DNA of 64,000 bases, from NCBI RefSeq assembly GCF_003259845.1, contig NZ_QLMJ01000014.1, positions 1 through 64,000 of the forward strand, written 5' to 3'. Of the stretch, positions 1-8,437 are shown one piece after another. This DNA is from Actinoplanes lutulentus (GTDB lineage: Bacteria > Actinomycetota > Actinomycetes > Mycobacteriales > Micromonosporaceae). Within the stretch, counting starts at the first letter, position 1; each line of letters opens with the position of its first letter. The position numbers were made by a program, and so were the translations under genes. The notes below the pieces were generated by a model that saw only the letters and a program-made list of their open reading frames with translations, searched no databases and had not been told where the DNA came from.

Positions 1-45
1 GTACTGCACTCGGGAGGGTGTGGGAGAGTAGGACGCCGCCGGACT
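1..45 (+). rRNA. rrf: 5S ribosomal RNA, 3' end (partial)
   Basis: The first 45 bases match the 3' third of an actinobacterial 5S rRNA: the run GTACTGCACTCGGGAGGG, then GTGGGAGAGTAGG, then the 3' acceptor-stem strand GCCGCCGGACT. The 5' part lies outside the window, so the window begins at the end of an rRNA operon transcribed on the plus strand. A strong hairpin terminator starts 12 bases downstream. The exact 3' end is uncertain by 1-2 bases. Confidence 0.9.
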
Positions 46-56
46 CAACTTGTATG

Positions 57-87
57 AAAGCCCACCCGGGCATCCCGGGTGGGCTTT
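57..87 (+). terminator. rRNA operon terminator 1
   Basis: A perfect 14-bp stem (AAAGCCCACCCGGG at 57-70 and its complement at 74-87) encloses a 3-base loop and ends in TTT. It lies directly after the 5S rRNA and is the classical end of an rRNA operon. Confidence 0.93.
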
Positions 88-109
88 CTGCATTTCCGGG
101 AAAGATCCA

Positions 110-153
110 AGCCGACTGGCTCTCACTGCTGTAGTGAGAGCCGGCCGGCTTTT
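110..153. terminator. rRNA operon terminator 2 / phytase terminator
   Basis: A second long hairpin has arms at 111-127 and 133-149 (17 bp, one mismatch and one G-U pair), a 5-base loop and a following TTTT. It backs up the first terminator on the plus strand. It also lies just beyond the stop codon of the convergent phytase gene, so it probably works in both directions. Confidence 0.8.
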
Positions 154-166
154 GCTGTTCTCAGGG

Positions 167-1378
167 TTAGCGGAGGGGAAGGGTACGCCAGTCCACGTAT
201 TTGAAGTTGGTGCTGACCCGGTCATTGTTGGGGGTGTTCTCGCCGTCGTGCAGGACCAGGAGGCCCTTGGGGTACCCGGGGAGCGGAGTGGCGGTGGCCG
301 CGGCGCCGTCTGAGTGCTGAACGCCGTCTACCCGCGCGCCATCGGTCACCGAGAACGTGGTGATCGGGCGGTTGGTTTTGCGGTCGTAGACGAAGAAGCG
401 GCTGTCGCCCTGGCTGGAGACGATCAGGTAACCGGAGCGCCGGCCCGTGGGGTAGATGGTGGCGCCTTCCACGTCAGCGGTGATCCGGCCGCCGAAGCCT
501 GGGTCGTTTGCCGTGTCCAGGGTGCACTCTTCGGTCTCGGGGTCGTAGCTGGCGGGGACGCCGAACTCTTTCACCCGCTCCACGATTCTGGGGAGACTGC
601 TGAAGGTGCCGCCCTTCAGATCGATGCGCCAGAGGGCCACGTCTTCCTGGGCGGCGTACAGGACGCCGGCTTCCTGGTCCACGACCATTCCCTCCACCTG
701 AGGGTCCTCGCCTGGTTCGCCACAGGGGGTCCAGCTGGTGCCGTCGGGGAGGCGGAAGGTGCGGGGCAGGTCGAGGGTGTCTGTCGTGCGGTAGGTGACT
801 TTTCCGTTCTTCTCCTCCAGGCGGAAGATGCCCAGCCGGGTGCTGTGGCGGCGGCTCACCACGGCGTAACGGTCGTACAGCGCCAGGCCGTAACCGGTGG
901 CCTGTTCCTCCACCTCGGCCTCGTCCTTGGCGAAGAGCAGCGGGACATTCGCCGCGGTGATGTCGGTCAGACCGGTGGGCTCGATCTTGTAGATGCGGAG
1001 CTTGTCGAGGCCCCGGTCGGTTACTACGGCTACGTCGACCTTCTTGGTACCCAGCTTGAAGCCGGTGAGGATGTCCACGTTGTTGAAGCGGCCGCCATCC
1101 GGCGTCGCGATCGCCTGTACTTCGTGGCCGGCGAGGTTGTAGACGCGCAGGCCGCCGTTCTTGGCGGTGCCGATGATCAGGCTGCGGGCCTTGTCAGGGT
1201 GGTTGACCCAGATGGCCGGGTCATCGGCGTCGGCGTCGCCGCCGGCCTCGTCGTCGTAGAGCGACGGGGTCTCGACCGTTGCGGTTATCTCGCGCGGCGG
1301 GCGGTGTGCCGCCTGTGCGGGAACGGCGGAGAACGTGGTCAGTGCGACCAGTGCGGCAATACCGGCAGTCCGTTGCAT
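167..1378 (-). CDS. Secreted beta-propeller phytase (3-phytase)
   Basis: The 403-aa product would release phosphate from phytate outside the cell. Residues 1-23 form a Sec signal peptide ending in AQA, and the mature chain follows. The calcium-binding DDPAIW motif of beta-propeller phytases is near residue 52, followed by the blade motif GTAKNGGLRVYNL; later blades contain EGMVVDQEAGVLYAAQED and an ADVEG motif. The length agrees with the family. The gene is monocistronic, convergent with the rRNA operon and divergent from tRNA-Lys. The family assignment is firm; activity on phytate rather than another phosphate ester is inferred. Confidence 0.88.
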   Translation of the reverse strand: MQRTAGIAALVALTTFSAVPAQAAHRPPREITATVETPSLYDDEAGGDADADDPAIWVNHPDKARSLIIGTAKNGGLRVYNLAGHEVQAIATPDGGRFNNVDILTGFKLGTKKVDVAVVTDRGLDKLRIYKIEPTGLTDITAANVPLLFAKDEAEVEEQATGYGLALYDRYAVVSRRHSTRLGIFRLEEKNGKVTYRTTDTLDLPRTFRLPDGTSWTPCGEPGEDPQVEGMVVDQEAGVLYAAQEDVALWRIDLKGGTFSSLPRIVERVKEFGVPASYDPETEECTLDTANDPGFGGRITADVEGATIYPTGRRSGYLIVSSQGDSRFFVYDRKTNRPITTFSVTDGARVDGVQHSDGAAATATPLPGYPKGLLVLHDGENTPNNDRVSTNFKYVDWRTLPLR

Positions 1379-1500
1379 GACAAGAAAGCTATCTCGATCA
1401 ATCTAGCCGGTGGGTGGCCGGTGCTTTAACAGCGTGCGCGTGGGGCAGGGAGGGTGCAGGATGTCGGACAGGATCGTGGAACGGTAGGCTGACACCCGAC

Positions 1501-1575
1501 GGGCCGCTAGCTCAATGGCAGAGCTGTGGACTTTTAATCCATAGGTTCAGGGTTCGAGTCCCTGGCGGCCCACCA
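1501..1575 (+). tRNA. tRNA-Lys (anticodon TTT)
   Basis: The cloverleaf folds fully by eye. The acceptor stem GGGCCGC pairs with GCGGCCC, the D-stem is GCTC/GAGC, and the anticodon stem GTGGA/TCCAT encloses loop CTTTTAA (anticodon TTT). The T-arm is CAGGG-TTCGAGT-CCCTG. The discriminator base is A and the CCA end is genome-encoded. It stands alone between the phytase and the glycan locus. Confidence 0.96.
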
Positions 1576-1812
1576 CTCACTTTCCCGCCGATCCGGCTCC
1601 GCGCGGACACCGCGCCGGGCCGGTTCGTCGTATTTCAATCCGTAACTTAAATGTGAGTAAACCTCTGGTAGATTCCTGCCCCGGAGTCGAGATATCCGGC
1701 GCTCTGGCCGCGTTGAGGCCGGGCGCTTCCAGCCGCACTCCTGCAAGCCGATGAGCTCCCGTTTCGAGCCGCGGCGCAGGGCAGGCGCATCAAGAATACG
1801 GGGAGTAAGTCG

Positions 1813-2811
1813 TTGAGCACGGCGCCCTTTACGCTGTCGGTCGTCATACCCATGTACAACGAGGAAGCGGTTCTGCCCCTCCTCGTCGAGCGGTTGCGGC
1901 CGGTTCTCGACGGCCTCCGTGAGCCGTACGAGGTGGTTGCCGTCGACGACGGCAGCACCGACCACACCGCGGCCGTGCTGATCGGCCTGCGGCGCAACTG
2001 GCCCGAGCTGCGGGTCGTGCGCCTGCGCCGGAACAGCGGGCACCAGGCGGCGCTTTCCGCCGGGCTCTTCAGCGCACGTGGCGAGTACGTCGCCAGCATC
2101 GACGCTGACCTCCAGGACCCGCCGGAGAAGATCACCGAGATGCTCGACGTGGCGCGCAAGCACCAGCTCGACATCGTCTACGGGGTCCGCACCGACCGCA
2201 GCACCGACACCTTCTTCAAGCGCTGGACCGCGGGCGCGTACTACAACCTGATCCGGCGCCTGGTCGGGAAGAACGTGCCGTCGCAGGCCGGCGACTTCCG
2301 GCTGCTGAGCCGCACCACCGTCGAGGCGCTGCGTGAGCTGCCCGAGCGGGCTCCGGTGCTGCGTCTCATCGTGCCGTGGATCGGCTTCCCGAGCGGCCAG
2401 GTGGCGTACGTCCGGGAGGAGCGCGCCGCCGGCAGCACGAAGTACCCGCTCGGCAAGATGATCAAGTTGGCGACGGAGAGCATCACCAGCTTCTCCGCGG
2501 CGCCGCTGCGGCTGGCGACCTGGCTGGGCCTGATCGGGGTCGGCATCTGCTCGCTGCTGCTGGTGATGGCCCTGGTGGCGTACCTGATGGACGAGACGGT
2601 GCCCGGGTGGTCGTCGCAGTTCGTCGCCTCGCTCTTCCTCGGCGCCGTCCAGCTGCTCTGCCTGGGTCTGCTGGGTGAGTACGTCGGTCGCATCTACACC
2701 GCCGTGCAGGACCGGCCCACGTTCTACATCGCGTCCGACACGGCAGAGAACTCCGCCAACGCCGGGACCGCCGAGAACACGGAGACGCAGGCTGCCGGAG
2801 CGGGTCGGTGA
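1813..2811 (+). CDS. Family 2 glycosyltransferase, polyprenyl-phosphate type (GtrB/DPM1-like)
   Basis: This 332-aa protein probably moves a sugar from a nucleotide donor to a polyprenyl phosphate on the inner membrane face. The GT-A fold begins with SVVIPMYNEE, VAVDDGSTD follows, and the metal-binding DAD is at residues 97-99 in SIDADLQDPPE. Two C-terminal membrane segments (about residues 235-260 and 270-295) are typical of GtrB and bactoprenol glucosyltransferases. The start is TTG, preceded by GGGGAG. The stop overlaps the next gene's GTG, so it leads a four-gene plus-strand operon with the GT-C-like, PIG-L and acyltransferase genes. The sugar cannot be read from sequence. Confidence 0.85.
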   Translation: MSTAPFTLSVVIPMYNEEAVLPLLVERLRPVLDGLREPYEVVAVDDGSTDHTAAVLIGLRRNWPELRVVRLRRNSGHQAALSAGLFSARGEYVASIDADLQDPPEKITEMLDVARKHQLDIVYGVRTDRSTDTFFKRWTAGAYYNLIRRLVGKNVPSQAGDFRLLSRTTVEALRELPERAPVLRLIVPWIGFPSGQVAYVREERAAGSTKYPLGKMIKLATESITSFSAAPLRLATWLGLIGVGICSLLLVMALVAYLMDETVPGWSSQFVASLFLGAVQLLCLGLLGEYVGRIYTAVQDRPTFYIASDTAENSANAGTAENTETQAAGAGR

Positions 2812-5129
2812 CGGTCGGCGCCTCCGCTGCCGAAACGGTCGTTCTGGAGCGGGTGACCGAGCCGGACGCCGAGCAGGTCGAGCCGCAGCAGGTCGCCGCG
2901 CTCTGGCGCTGGCTGCCGGCCGCGGTCGGTCTCGCCGCGTTCGTGGTGATCCTGCTGGTCACCGGAACACCAGTGCTGGACGTTCTTCGGTACGCGGGCT
3001 ACGTCGCGTACGCCGTGGTGCTGCCCGGCACGCTGGTGTACCGCCTGTTGCGCCGGACCCCGCACACGCTGGTCGAGGACCTCGCCTTCGGCGCGGCCGT
3101 CGGGCTGGCGATGGAGCTGGTGGCCTGGGCGGTCTACTCCTACCTGGATCTCCGGTCGCTGATCTGGACCTGGCCGCTGCTGGTGGTCGCGGTGTTCGCC
3201 GCGGTGCCGCGACTGCGGCGGCACTGGTCGCCGAGCGGTTACCGGATCGTTCCGCTGGGCTGGTCGTGGGCGGTCACCGGGGTGGTCGTCTTCTTCACCG
3301 GATACATCTGGGCGACGTTCTTCGCGCAGAACCCGATCATGCCGACCGGCGAGGACACGCTTCAGTTCATCGACCTGCCGTACCAGCTGTCGCTGGCCGG
3401 TGAGGCGAAGAACCACTTCCCGATGCACCTGCCGCAGGTGGCCGGCGAGGCGCTGCCGTACCACTGGTTCGCGTTCGTGCACGCCGCGATGATCAGCATG
3501 ATCGGGCACGTCGACCTCTCGGTCGTGACGATGCGGCTGATGGTTCCCGGCATCGGGGCGTTGATCGCCCTGGTGACCGCGGTGGCCGGCTGGCGGATCA
3601 CCGGCCGGGCGTGGGCCGGTGCGGCAGCCGCCGCGTTGTTCCTGGTCGTCGGTGAGTTCCAGTTCACCGAGGTGTTCAGCACCACCCTCGGTGTCCAGGT
3701 CGCCTGGATCGTCTGGCCCAGCCTTTCCATGACGTACAGCTGGGCCTTGCTTGTCGCTCTTGTCGCCGTGATCGGTGACGCTCTGCGGCGCAAGGATGAC
3801 GACTCGCCGGTGCCGCGACTGGGTCTGCCCGGTGCGTTCGCGCTCGCCGCGATCCTGGCGTTCGCGTCGAGCGCGGCGAAGGCGAGCTCGCTCCCGGTGA
3901 CCCTGGCCGGTCTGGCGCTGGCCGGCGTGATGGTGCTGGTGACCACCCGCCGGATCCCCTGGACCCTGGTCGGCATGGGCGTCGTGGTCGCGCTGGCACA
4001 GCTCTTCTGTACGGCGGTGATCTTCCGTTTCCAGTCGTACGGTCTCGGTGTTCATCCGTTCGGCGGTCTGATCCCACTCTGGAACGATCCGGAGGGCGAG
4101 CGTTCGTTCCTGGCGCAGGGCACGGTCATCGCCGGGGTGAGCATCGCCTGGATCCTCTCGATGCAGATCCGGCTGGCCGGCATCATCCCGCTGGCCTGGG
4201 TGAAGCGCGGGCGGCTCGAGCCGGTGCAGTGGTTCCTGCTCGGCGGCGCGCTCGCCGGTCCGGCGCTCTTCATGCTGCTGGGCACTTTCAACGCGAGCTG
4301 GTTCTATCGGGCTTCGCTGCCGTTCGGGCTGATCCTCTCGGCGTGGGGTTTCGCTCTGGTCTGGGACCGGGCGAAACTCTCCCGCCGGGCCGTGGTGGTC
4401 CTGGGCGCCGGCGCTCTGGTGTTCGCCGAGGCGGTGCTGATCGCGGTGCTGCTCTTCGCGCCGAGGCAGCCGCGCGGTGAGTCGTACTCGGGTGTGCTCC
4501 CGATCCTGTGGTGGGCCGGTGTGCTGAGCGCGCTGGCGCTCGTCATCGGGTTCGCCTGGCGACCGGCGGCCCGGCGCTGGCCGGGTCTGGCCGGCCGCGG
4601 CGGTGTGGTTCTGCTCGCGGCGATCCTGCTGACCGGAACCCCCGGTCTGATCATGGAGGCGCGGCGTAGCCAGCTCAGCCCCAACGGCGGCGGCAACACG
4701 ACGGTGCCGATGCCGGAGTCGCGGGTGGAGGCGGCCCGCTGGGTCCGGGCGAACAGCGACCCGAACGACATCATCGCCACGAACGTCCACTGCTCGCACG
4801 ACGTGCCGCTGGCGAAGTGCCGGGACGCGCGCTCGTTCTGGCTGAGCGCGTACTCGGAGCGGTCCGTCCTGGTCGAGGGCTGGACGTTCGCGCCCCGGCT
4901 GGCCGGTGTGCCGGACGCCCGGTGGAAGTTCTGGGATGAGAAGAAGCTGGCCTTCAACGACAACGCCATCTACAAGCCGTCAGCGAAGGCGCTGGACCGC
5001 ATGCGCGACCGGTACCACGTGCGCTATCTCGTGGTGGACCGCCGGCTGCGGGCCGAGGGTACGAAGCTGAGCCAGCTCGCGACCCTGCGCTTCGACAACG
5101 GCCGGATGGCGGTCTACGAGCTGCGATGA
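2808..5129 (+). CDS. Large polytopic membrane protein, GT-C-like glycosyltransferase
   Basis: The 773-aa protein has more than ten hydrophobic segments between residues 40 and 620, then a soluble C-terminal domain of about 150 residues (starting near VEAARWVRANSDPNDIIATN and ending in YLVVDRR). That layout resembles GT-C enzymes that use polyprenyl-phosphate sugars, although I see no decisive motif. It starts at GTG overlapping the upstream GT2 stop and overlaps the PIG-L gene by four bases. A natural reading is that the upstream GT2 makes the lipid-linked sugar and this protein uses it. It could instead be a flippase-like or YfhO-like protein. Confidence 0.65.
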   Translation: MTVGASAAETVVLERVTEPDAEQVEPQQVAALWRWLPAAVGLAAFVVILLVTGTPVLDVLRYAGYVAYAVVLPGTLVYRLLRRTPHTLVEDLAFGAAVGLAMELVAWAVYSYLDLRSLIWTWPLLVVAVFAAVPRLRRHWSPSGYRIVPLGWSWAVTGVVVFFTGYIWATFFAQNPIMPTGEDTLQFIDLPYQLSLAGEAKNHFPMHLPQVAGEALPYHWFAFVHAAMISMIGHVDLSVVTMRLMVPGIGALIALVTAVAGWRITGRAWAGAAAAALFLVVGEFQFTEVFSTTLGVQVAWIVWPSLSMTYSWALLVALVAVIGDALRRKDDDSPVPRLGLPGAFALAAILAFASSAAKASSLPVTLAGLALAGVMVLVTTRRIPWTLVGMGVVVALAQLFCTAVIFRFQSYGLGVHPFGGLIPLWNDPEGERSFLAQGTVIAGVSIAWILSMQIRLAGIIPLAWVKRGRLEPVQWFLLGGALAGPALFMLLGTFNASWFYRASLPFGLILSAWGFALVWDRAKLSRRAVVVLGAGALVFAEAVLIAVLLFAPRQPRGESYSGVLPILWWAGVLSALALVIGFAWRPAARRWPGLAGRGGVVLLAAILLTGTPGLIMEARRSQLSPNGGGNTTVPMPESRVEAARWVRANSDPNDIIATNVHCSHDVPLAKCRDARSFWLSAYSERSVLVEGWTFAPRLAGVPDARWKFWDEKKLAFNDNAIYKPSAKALDRMRDRYHVRYLVVDRRLRAEGTKLSQLATLRFDNGRMAVYELR

Positions 5130-7210
5130 CCGAGAAACGAATCTCGCGGCGGACCCTGATCGCCGGTTCGGCCGCCGGCGGTGTGCTGATCACCGGCCTC
5201 GGCGTCGGGTTGAGCCGCCTGGGTGGTCCCGACGCGCCGTCCGGAACCGACGACGACGCGGTGCCGGTGCCGTCGACGCAGCTTCAGATCGTCGCCCACC
5301 CGGACGACGACCTGATGTTCTTCGCCCCCGACTCGTTGCGGGCGATCGACGGCGGCGCGAAGCTGATCACCGTCTGCCTCACCGCGGGTGAGGGCGACGG
5401 GCGCAACGTCGACGCGTACACCCCGGCTGTGGCGATCGCGCCGGTCCGGTACGGCGATTACGCGGCCGCCCGGTACGACGGATTGCGGGCGGCGTACGCC
5501 AAGCGTGCGACCGGCGACCCGAACAGCGCCTGGCAGCGGGAGGCCCTGCCGGTCGCCGGTGGTGCTGTCGCCGAGCTCTGCACGCTGGAGGCCGCGCCGC
5601 AGATCCAGGTGATCCTGCTGAACATGCGGGAGCTGGCGGACGGCTCGACGCTGCGCACCCTCTGGGAAAAGAAGAAGAACTCCCAGCCGGTGCTCCGGAT
5701 CCCCGGCTCGCCGGTCACCGCGTCGCGAGCCTTCTCCCGCGCCTCGCTGATCCGTTCGCTGGCCGATCTCCTTGAGCGCTATCAGCCCACGCTGGTCCGC
5801 ACCATGGATCCCGACCCGGATCGTCTCGTGCACAACGAGAGCAACGCGCAGTTCTCCGACTTCGGATACTTCTCCGACCAGACCGACCACACGCCGGCCG
5901 GGTTGTTCGCCTGGGCCGCCGTGCAGGAGTGGTGCCGCAAGACTCAGCGCCGGACGGTCGTGCAGAGTTATCGGGGCAACTACAACCGGCGCTGGCCGGC
6001 CAACCTCGGCCCGGGGTTGGCTCGCGAAAAAATCGACTATCTGAACGTCTACGGCGAGCACGACCGCAAGAGCGGGCGACAGGTCTCGCTGATCGGTAAC
6101 GGTCAGAGCACCACCAGCCGGTACGCACTGAGCACCGCCTGGCTGGGCCGCGGTGGCAAGGACAAGCGGCTGGCCGCGTTCGGCGTGCGGGGCGGCCGGG
6201 CCGTGCACTGGTCCGAGACCGAGGCGGGTTCGGGTGCCTGGCTGCCGCCGACCGTGCTCAGCGGTGAAGGCCTGCTGCCGCACCTGGCCGCGGCGCAGCT
6301 GAAGGACGGCCGGTGGCAGGTGTTCGGCGTACGCGCAGTGCTGGGTGCCACCGAGGCGCAGCAACGGCGTGAGGTCATGACCGCGGTGCAGCGGGCGCCC
6401 GGTGAGGCGTTCGGCCCGTGGGCGAACCTCGGCAATCCGGTGCGGGGCAGCAAGATCAGCCCCGAGGGTGCTGTGCCGGTGTGGCCGCGTGGCCTCGGCA
6501 TGCCCGTGGTGGCGGCTAACAAGGACGGCCGGCTGCAGCTCTTTGTGCGTACCTTCACCGGGGCCGTGCACACCCGGACGCAGACCGCCGCCGGTGACTG
6601 GGGCCCGTGGGTGGACCTGCGCGGCAGCCAGACCCAGGACGGGCTGACTGCGATCACCACGGGTGGTGGGCGCATCGAGGTGCTCGCGGCCCGGCAGAAC
6701 GGGATCGCGCGGTGGCTTCAGCGCAGCCGGAACGTGGAGAGCTTCCGGCGTTCGCTCATCGACGTCCCCGCGCCGGCCGGGCCGCCGACAGTGCTCAAGG
6801 TCGGCGACGGGCGGCTGATGATCCTGGTCCGGGAGGCGCTCACCGGGCGCGTTCTCGCGTACCAGCAGCAGGGTGACAACCGGCAGTGGAGCGGTGAGGC
6901 CGTCGATCTGGGCGGTCACGGCGGTTTCGGCCCGGTCGCCGGAGTGGGTTATCGCGACAACATGGTCGCGATCAGTCAACGCAACGACGATGGTACGACC
7001 AGTTTGACGCTGCGGTACCTCGATGCCCTCCACGAGGGCGATTGGAAGCGGACCGGCCCGGTGCTAGCGTCCCCGCCGGCGCTGTCGGTCGACGCTTCCG
7101 GACATCTGGTGCTCGCGGCGATCTGCGCCGATGGACGGCTGCGTGTCACACGCCAGGAGCAGCCGGGCCCGACGATGAGTCTGCGGTCCTGGGTCGCGGT
7201 GGAAGGTTAG
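5126..7210 (+). CDS. Secreted PIG-L family deacetylase fused to a beta-propeller/lectin-like domain
   Basis: The 694-aa product starts with a Tat-like leader (SRRTLIAG plus a hydrophobic stretch), so it is probably exported or membrane-tethered. The zinc-binding PIG-L motif AHPDDD is at residues 57-62 and the deacetylase domain reaches about residue 340. PIG-L enzymes remove N-acetyl groups from sugars. The second half (about 345-690) is built of repeated beta-strand units with W-x-D/G signatures, resembling tectonin/PLL-like propellers that bind glycans. It overlaps the upstream gene by four bases (ATGA). Together this suggests a deacetylase acting on an extracellular polysaccharide made by the neighbouring genes. 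Confidence 0.8.
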   Translation: MTEKRISRRTLIAGSAAGGVLITGLGVGLSRLGGPDAPSGTDDDAVPVPSTQLQIVAHPDDDLMFFAPDSLRAIDGGAKLITVCLTAGEGDGRNVDAYTPAVAIAPVRYGDYAAARYDGLRAAYAKRATGDPNSAWQREALPVAGGAVAELCTLEAAPQIQVILLNMRELADGSTLRTLWEKKKNSQPVLRIPGSPVTASRAFSRASLIRSLADLLERYQPTLVRTMDPDPDRLVHNESNAQFSDFGYFSDQTDHTPAGLFAWAAVQEWCRKTQRRTVVQSYRGNYNRRWPANLGPGLAREKIDYLNVYGEHDRKSGRQVSLIGNGQSTTSRYALSTAWLGRGGKDKRLAAFGVRGGRAVHWSETEAGSGAWLPPTVLSGEGLLPHLAAAQLKDGRWQVFGVRAVLGATEAQQRREVMTAVQRAPGEAFGPWANLGNPVRGSKISPEGAVPVWPRGLGMPVVAANKDGRLQLFVRTFTGAVHTRTQTAAGDWGPWVDLRGSQTQDGLTAITTGGGRIEVLAARQNGIARWLQRSRNVESFRRSLIDVPAPAGPPTVLKVGDGRLMILVREALTGRVLAYQQQGDNRQWSGEAVDLGGHGGFGPVAGVGYRDNMVAISQRNDDGTTSLTLRYLDALHEGDWKRTGPVLASPPALSVDASGHLVLAAICADGRLRVTRQEQPGPTMSLRSWVAVEG

Positions 7211-7212
7211 CG

Positions 7213-8397
7213 GTGTCGACGACAACGAAGACGACAGAGGCGGCAGCCGAGCGGAAACGCCCGCGCCTGGAGGTCCTGGACGGTCTGCGTCTGGTGGCGG
7301 CACTGGTGGTGCTGATCTACCACTACTCGGCTGTCAAGAACAACCACATCTGGTCGGAGCCGCCGAAGGAAGCGTTCCCGACCGCCCACTCGCTCACGTT
7401 CTACGGTTGGCTCGGCGTCAACCTGTTCTTCCTGATCAGTGGCTTCGTCATCTGCATGAGCAGCTGGGGTCGCAGCCTTGGTGACTTCTTCACCTCGCGG
7501 GCGGCGCGGCTCTATCCGGCGTACTGGTTCGCGGTCATCGCGGCGATCGTCGTGCAGCACTTCTGGCCGGAGCACAACGCGGGGCGCGACTGGCTCACGA
7601 ACCTGGTGAACTTCACCATGCTTCAGGAGCCGTTCGGGTACGGCGGCGTCTCGGCGGTCTTCTGGACGCTCTGGACCGAACTGCGGTTCTACCTGCTGTT
7701 CGCCCTTTTCGTGGTGTGGCGCGGAGTCACGTACAAAAGGGTCGTGGTCTTCTGTTGTGTGTGGACGGTCGCTTCGGTGATGGCGAACGCGGCGGACACC
7801 GAGGCACTGGCGCCGCTGCTGCTGATGATCGTGCCGGACTACTCGTTCCTGTTCATCGCCGGCATCGCCTGTTACCTGATGTACCGCTTCGGCCCGAACC
7901 TGCTGCTCTGGGGCATCCTGGGCATGTCGTTCATCCTGGGCCTGCCGGTGACCATCCGGAAGCACTACCGGGTCGAGAAGGGCGAGACCGGGCACATGGT
8001 GGCCCGCTGGCCCACCGCGGTGATCATGTTCCTGATCTTCGCGCTGATGGTGGCGGTGGCGCTCGGCTGGCTGTCCTGGATCCACGGTCGCTGGCTGACC
8101 GTGCTCGGCACCATGACGTACCCGCTGTACCTGCTGCACGAGACCGTCGGCGGAACCCTCCTGCACGAGCTGGAGGGGACGATGAACCGGTGGGTGCTGA
8201 TCGTGCTGGTGACGCTGAGCCTGCTGGTGATGAGCTGGCTGGTCCATAGATGGATCGAGAAACCGCTGGGGCTGAGGCTCCGGTCGGCGATCAAGAACGG
8301 CGTGAAGGAACTCAGCAAGGACGTGGAGAAGCCGGAGCCGGTGGCGCCGAAGCCGGCGGACATGGATCAGACGCAGGAGCTGACCGCGGTTCGCTGA
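7213..8397 (+). CDS. Acyltransferase family 3 (OafA/YrhL type) membrane protein
   Basis: The 394-aa protein O-acylates an exported glycan or lipid. The family hallmark LDGLRLVAALVVLIYHY is at residues 20-36 and WLGVNLFFLISGFVI follows near residue 72; about ten membrane segments fill the rest. I place the start at GTG 7213 (MSTTTKT), two bases after the PIG-L stop, because the reading frame upstream is only the overlapping end of that gene. The charged C-terminal tail (about 40 residues) is probably cytoplasmic. It is the last gene of the operon before a terminator. Confidence 0.85.
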   Translation: MSTTTKTTEAAAERKRPRLEVLDGLRLVAALVVLIYHYSAVKNNHIWSEPPKEAFPTAHSLTFYGWLGVNLFFLISGFVICMSSWGRSLGDFFTSRAARLYPAYWFAVIAAIVVQHFWPEHNAGRDWLTNLVNFTMLQEPFGYGGVSAVFWTLWTELRFYLLFALFVVWRGVTYKRVVVFCCVWTVASVMANAADTEALAPLLLMIVPDYSFLFIAGIACYLMYRFGPNLLLWGILGMSFILGLPVTIRKHYRVEKGETGHMVARWPTAVIMFLIFALMVAVALGWLSWIHGRWLTVLGTMTYPLYLLHETVGGTLLHELEGTMNRWVLIVLVTLSLLVMSWLVHRWIEKPLGLRLRSAIKNGVKELSKDVEKPEPVAPKPADMDQTQELTAVR

Positions 8398-8411
8398 AAT
8401 AGCGTGGAGTG

Positions 8412-8437
8412 AAGGGGGCCGGATTCCGGCCCCCTTT
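8412..8437. terminator. Bidirectional terminator between convergent operons
   Basis: AAGGGGGCC at 8412-8420 pairs with GGCCCCCTT at 8428-8436, with further pairing inside the loop and T-runs on both strands. It separates the acyltransferase from the convergent minus-strand glycan genes and overlaps the stop codon of the latter. Confidence 0.8.

Noticed and set aside
1441..1500. Promoter of tRNA-Lys
   Set aside because: TAGGCT at 1485-1490 could be a -10, but no acceptable -35 is found at the right distance, so it is not listed as a feature.
2724..4799. A 691-aa minus-strand frame opposite the GT-C-like gene
   Set aside because: It is extremely rich in Arg, His, Gln and Asp with no hydrophobic core; this is a shadow of the membrane protein.
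7042..7212. A longer start for the acyltransferase gene, beginning inside the PIG-L gene
   Set aside because: The extra 57 residues overlap the deacetylase gene in another frame and lack family similarity; the GTG at 7213 gives the standard N-terminus.
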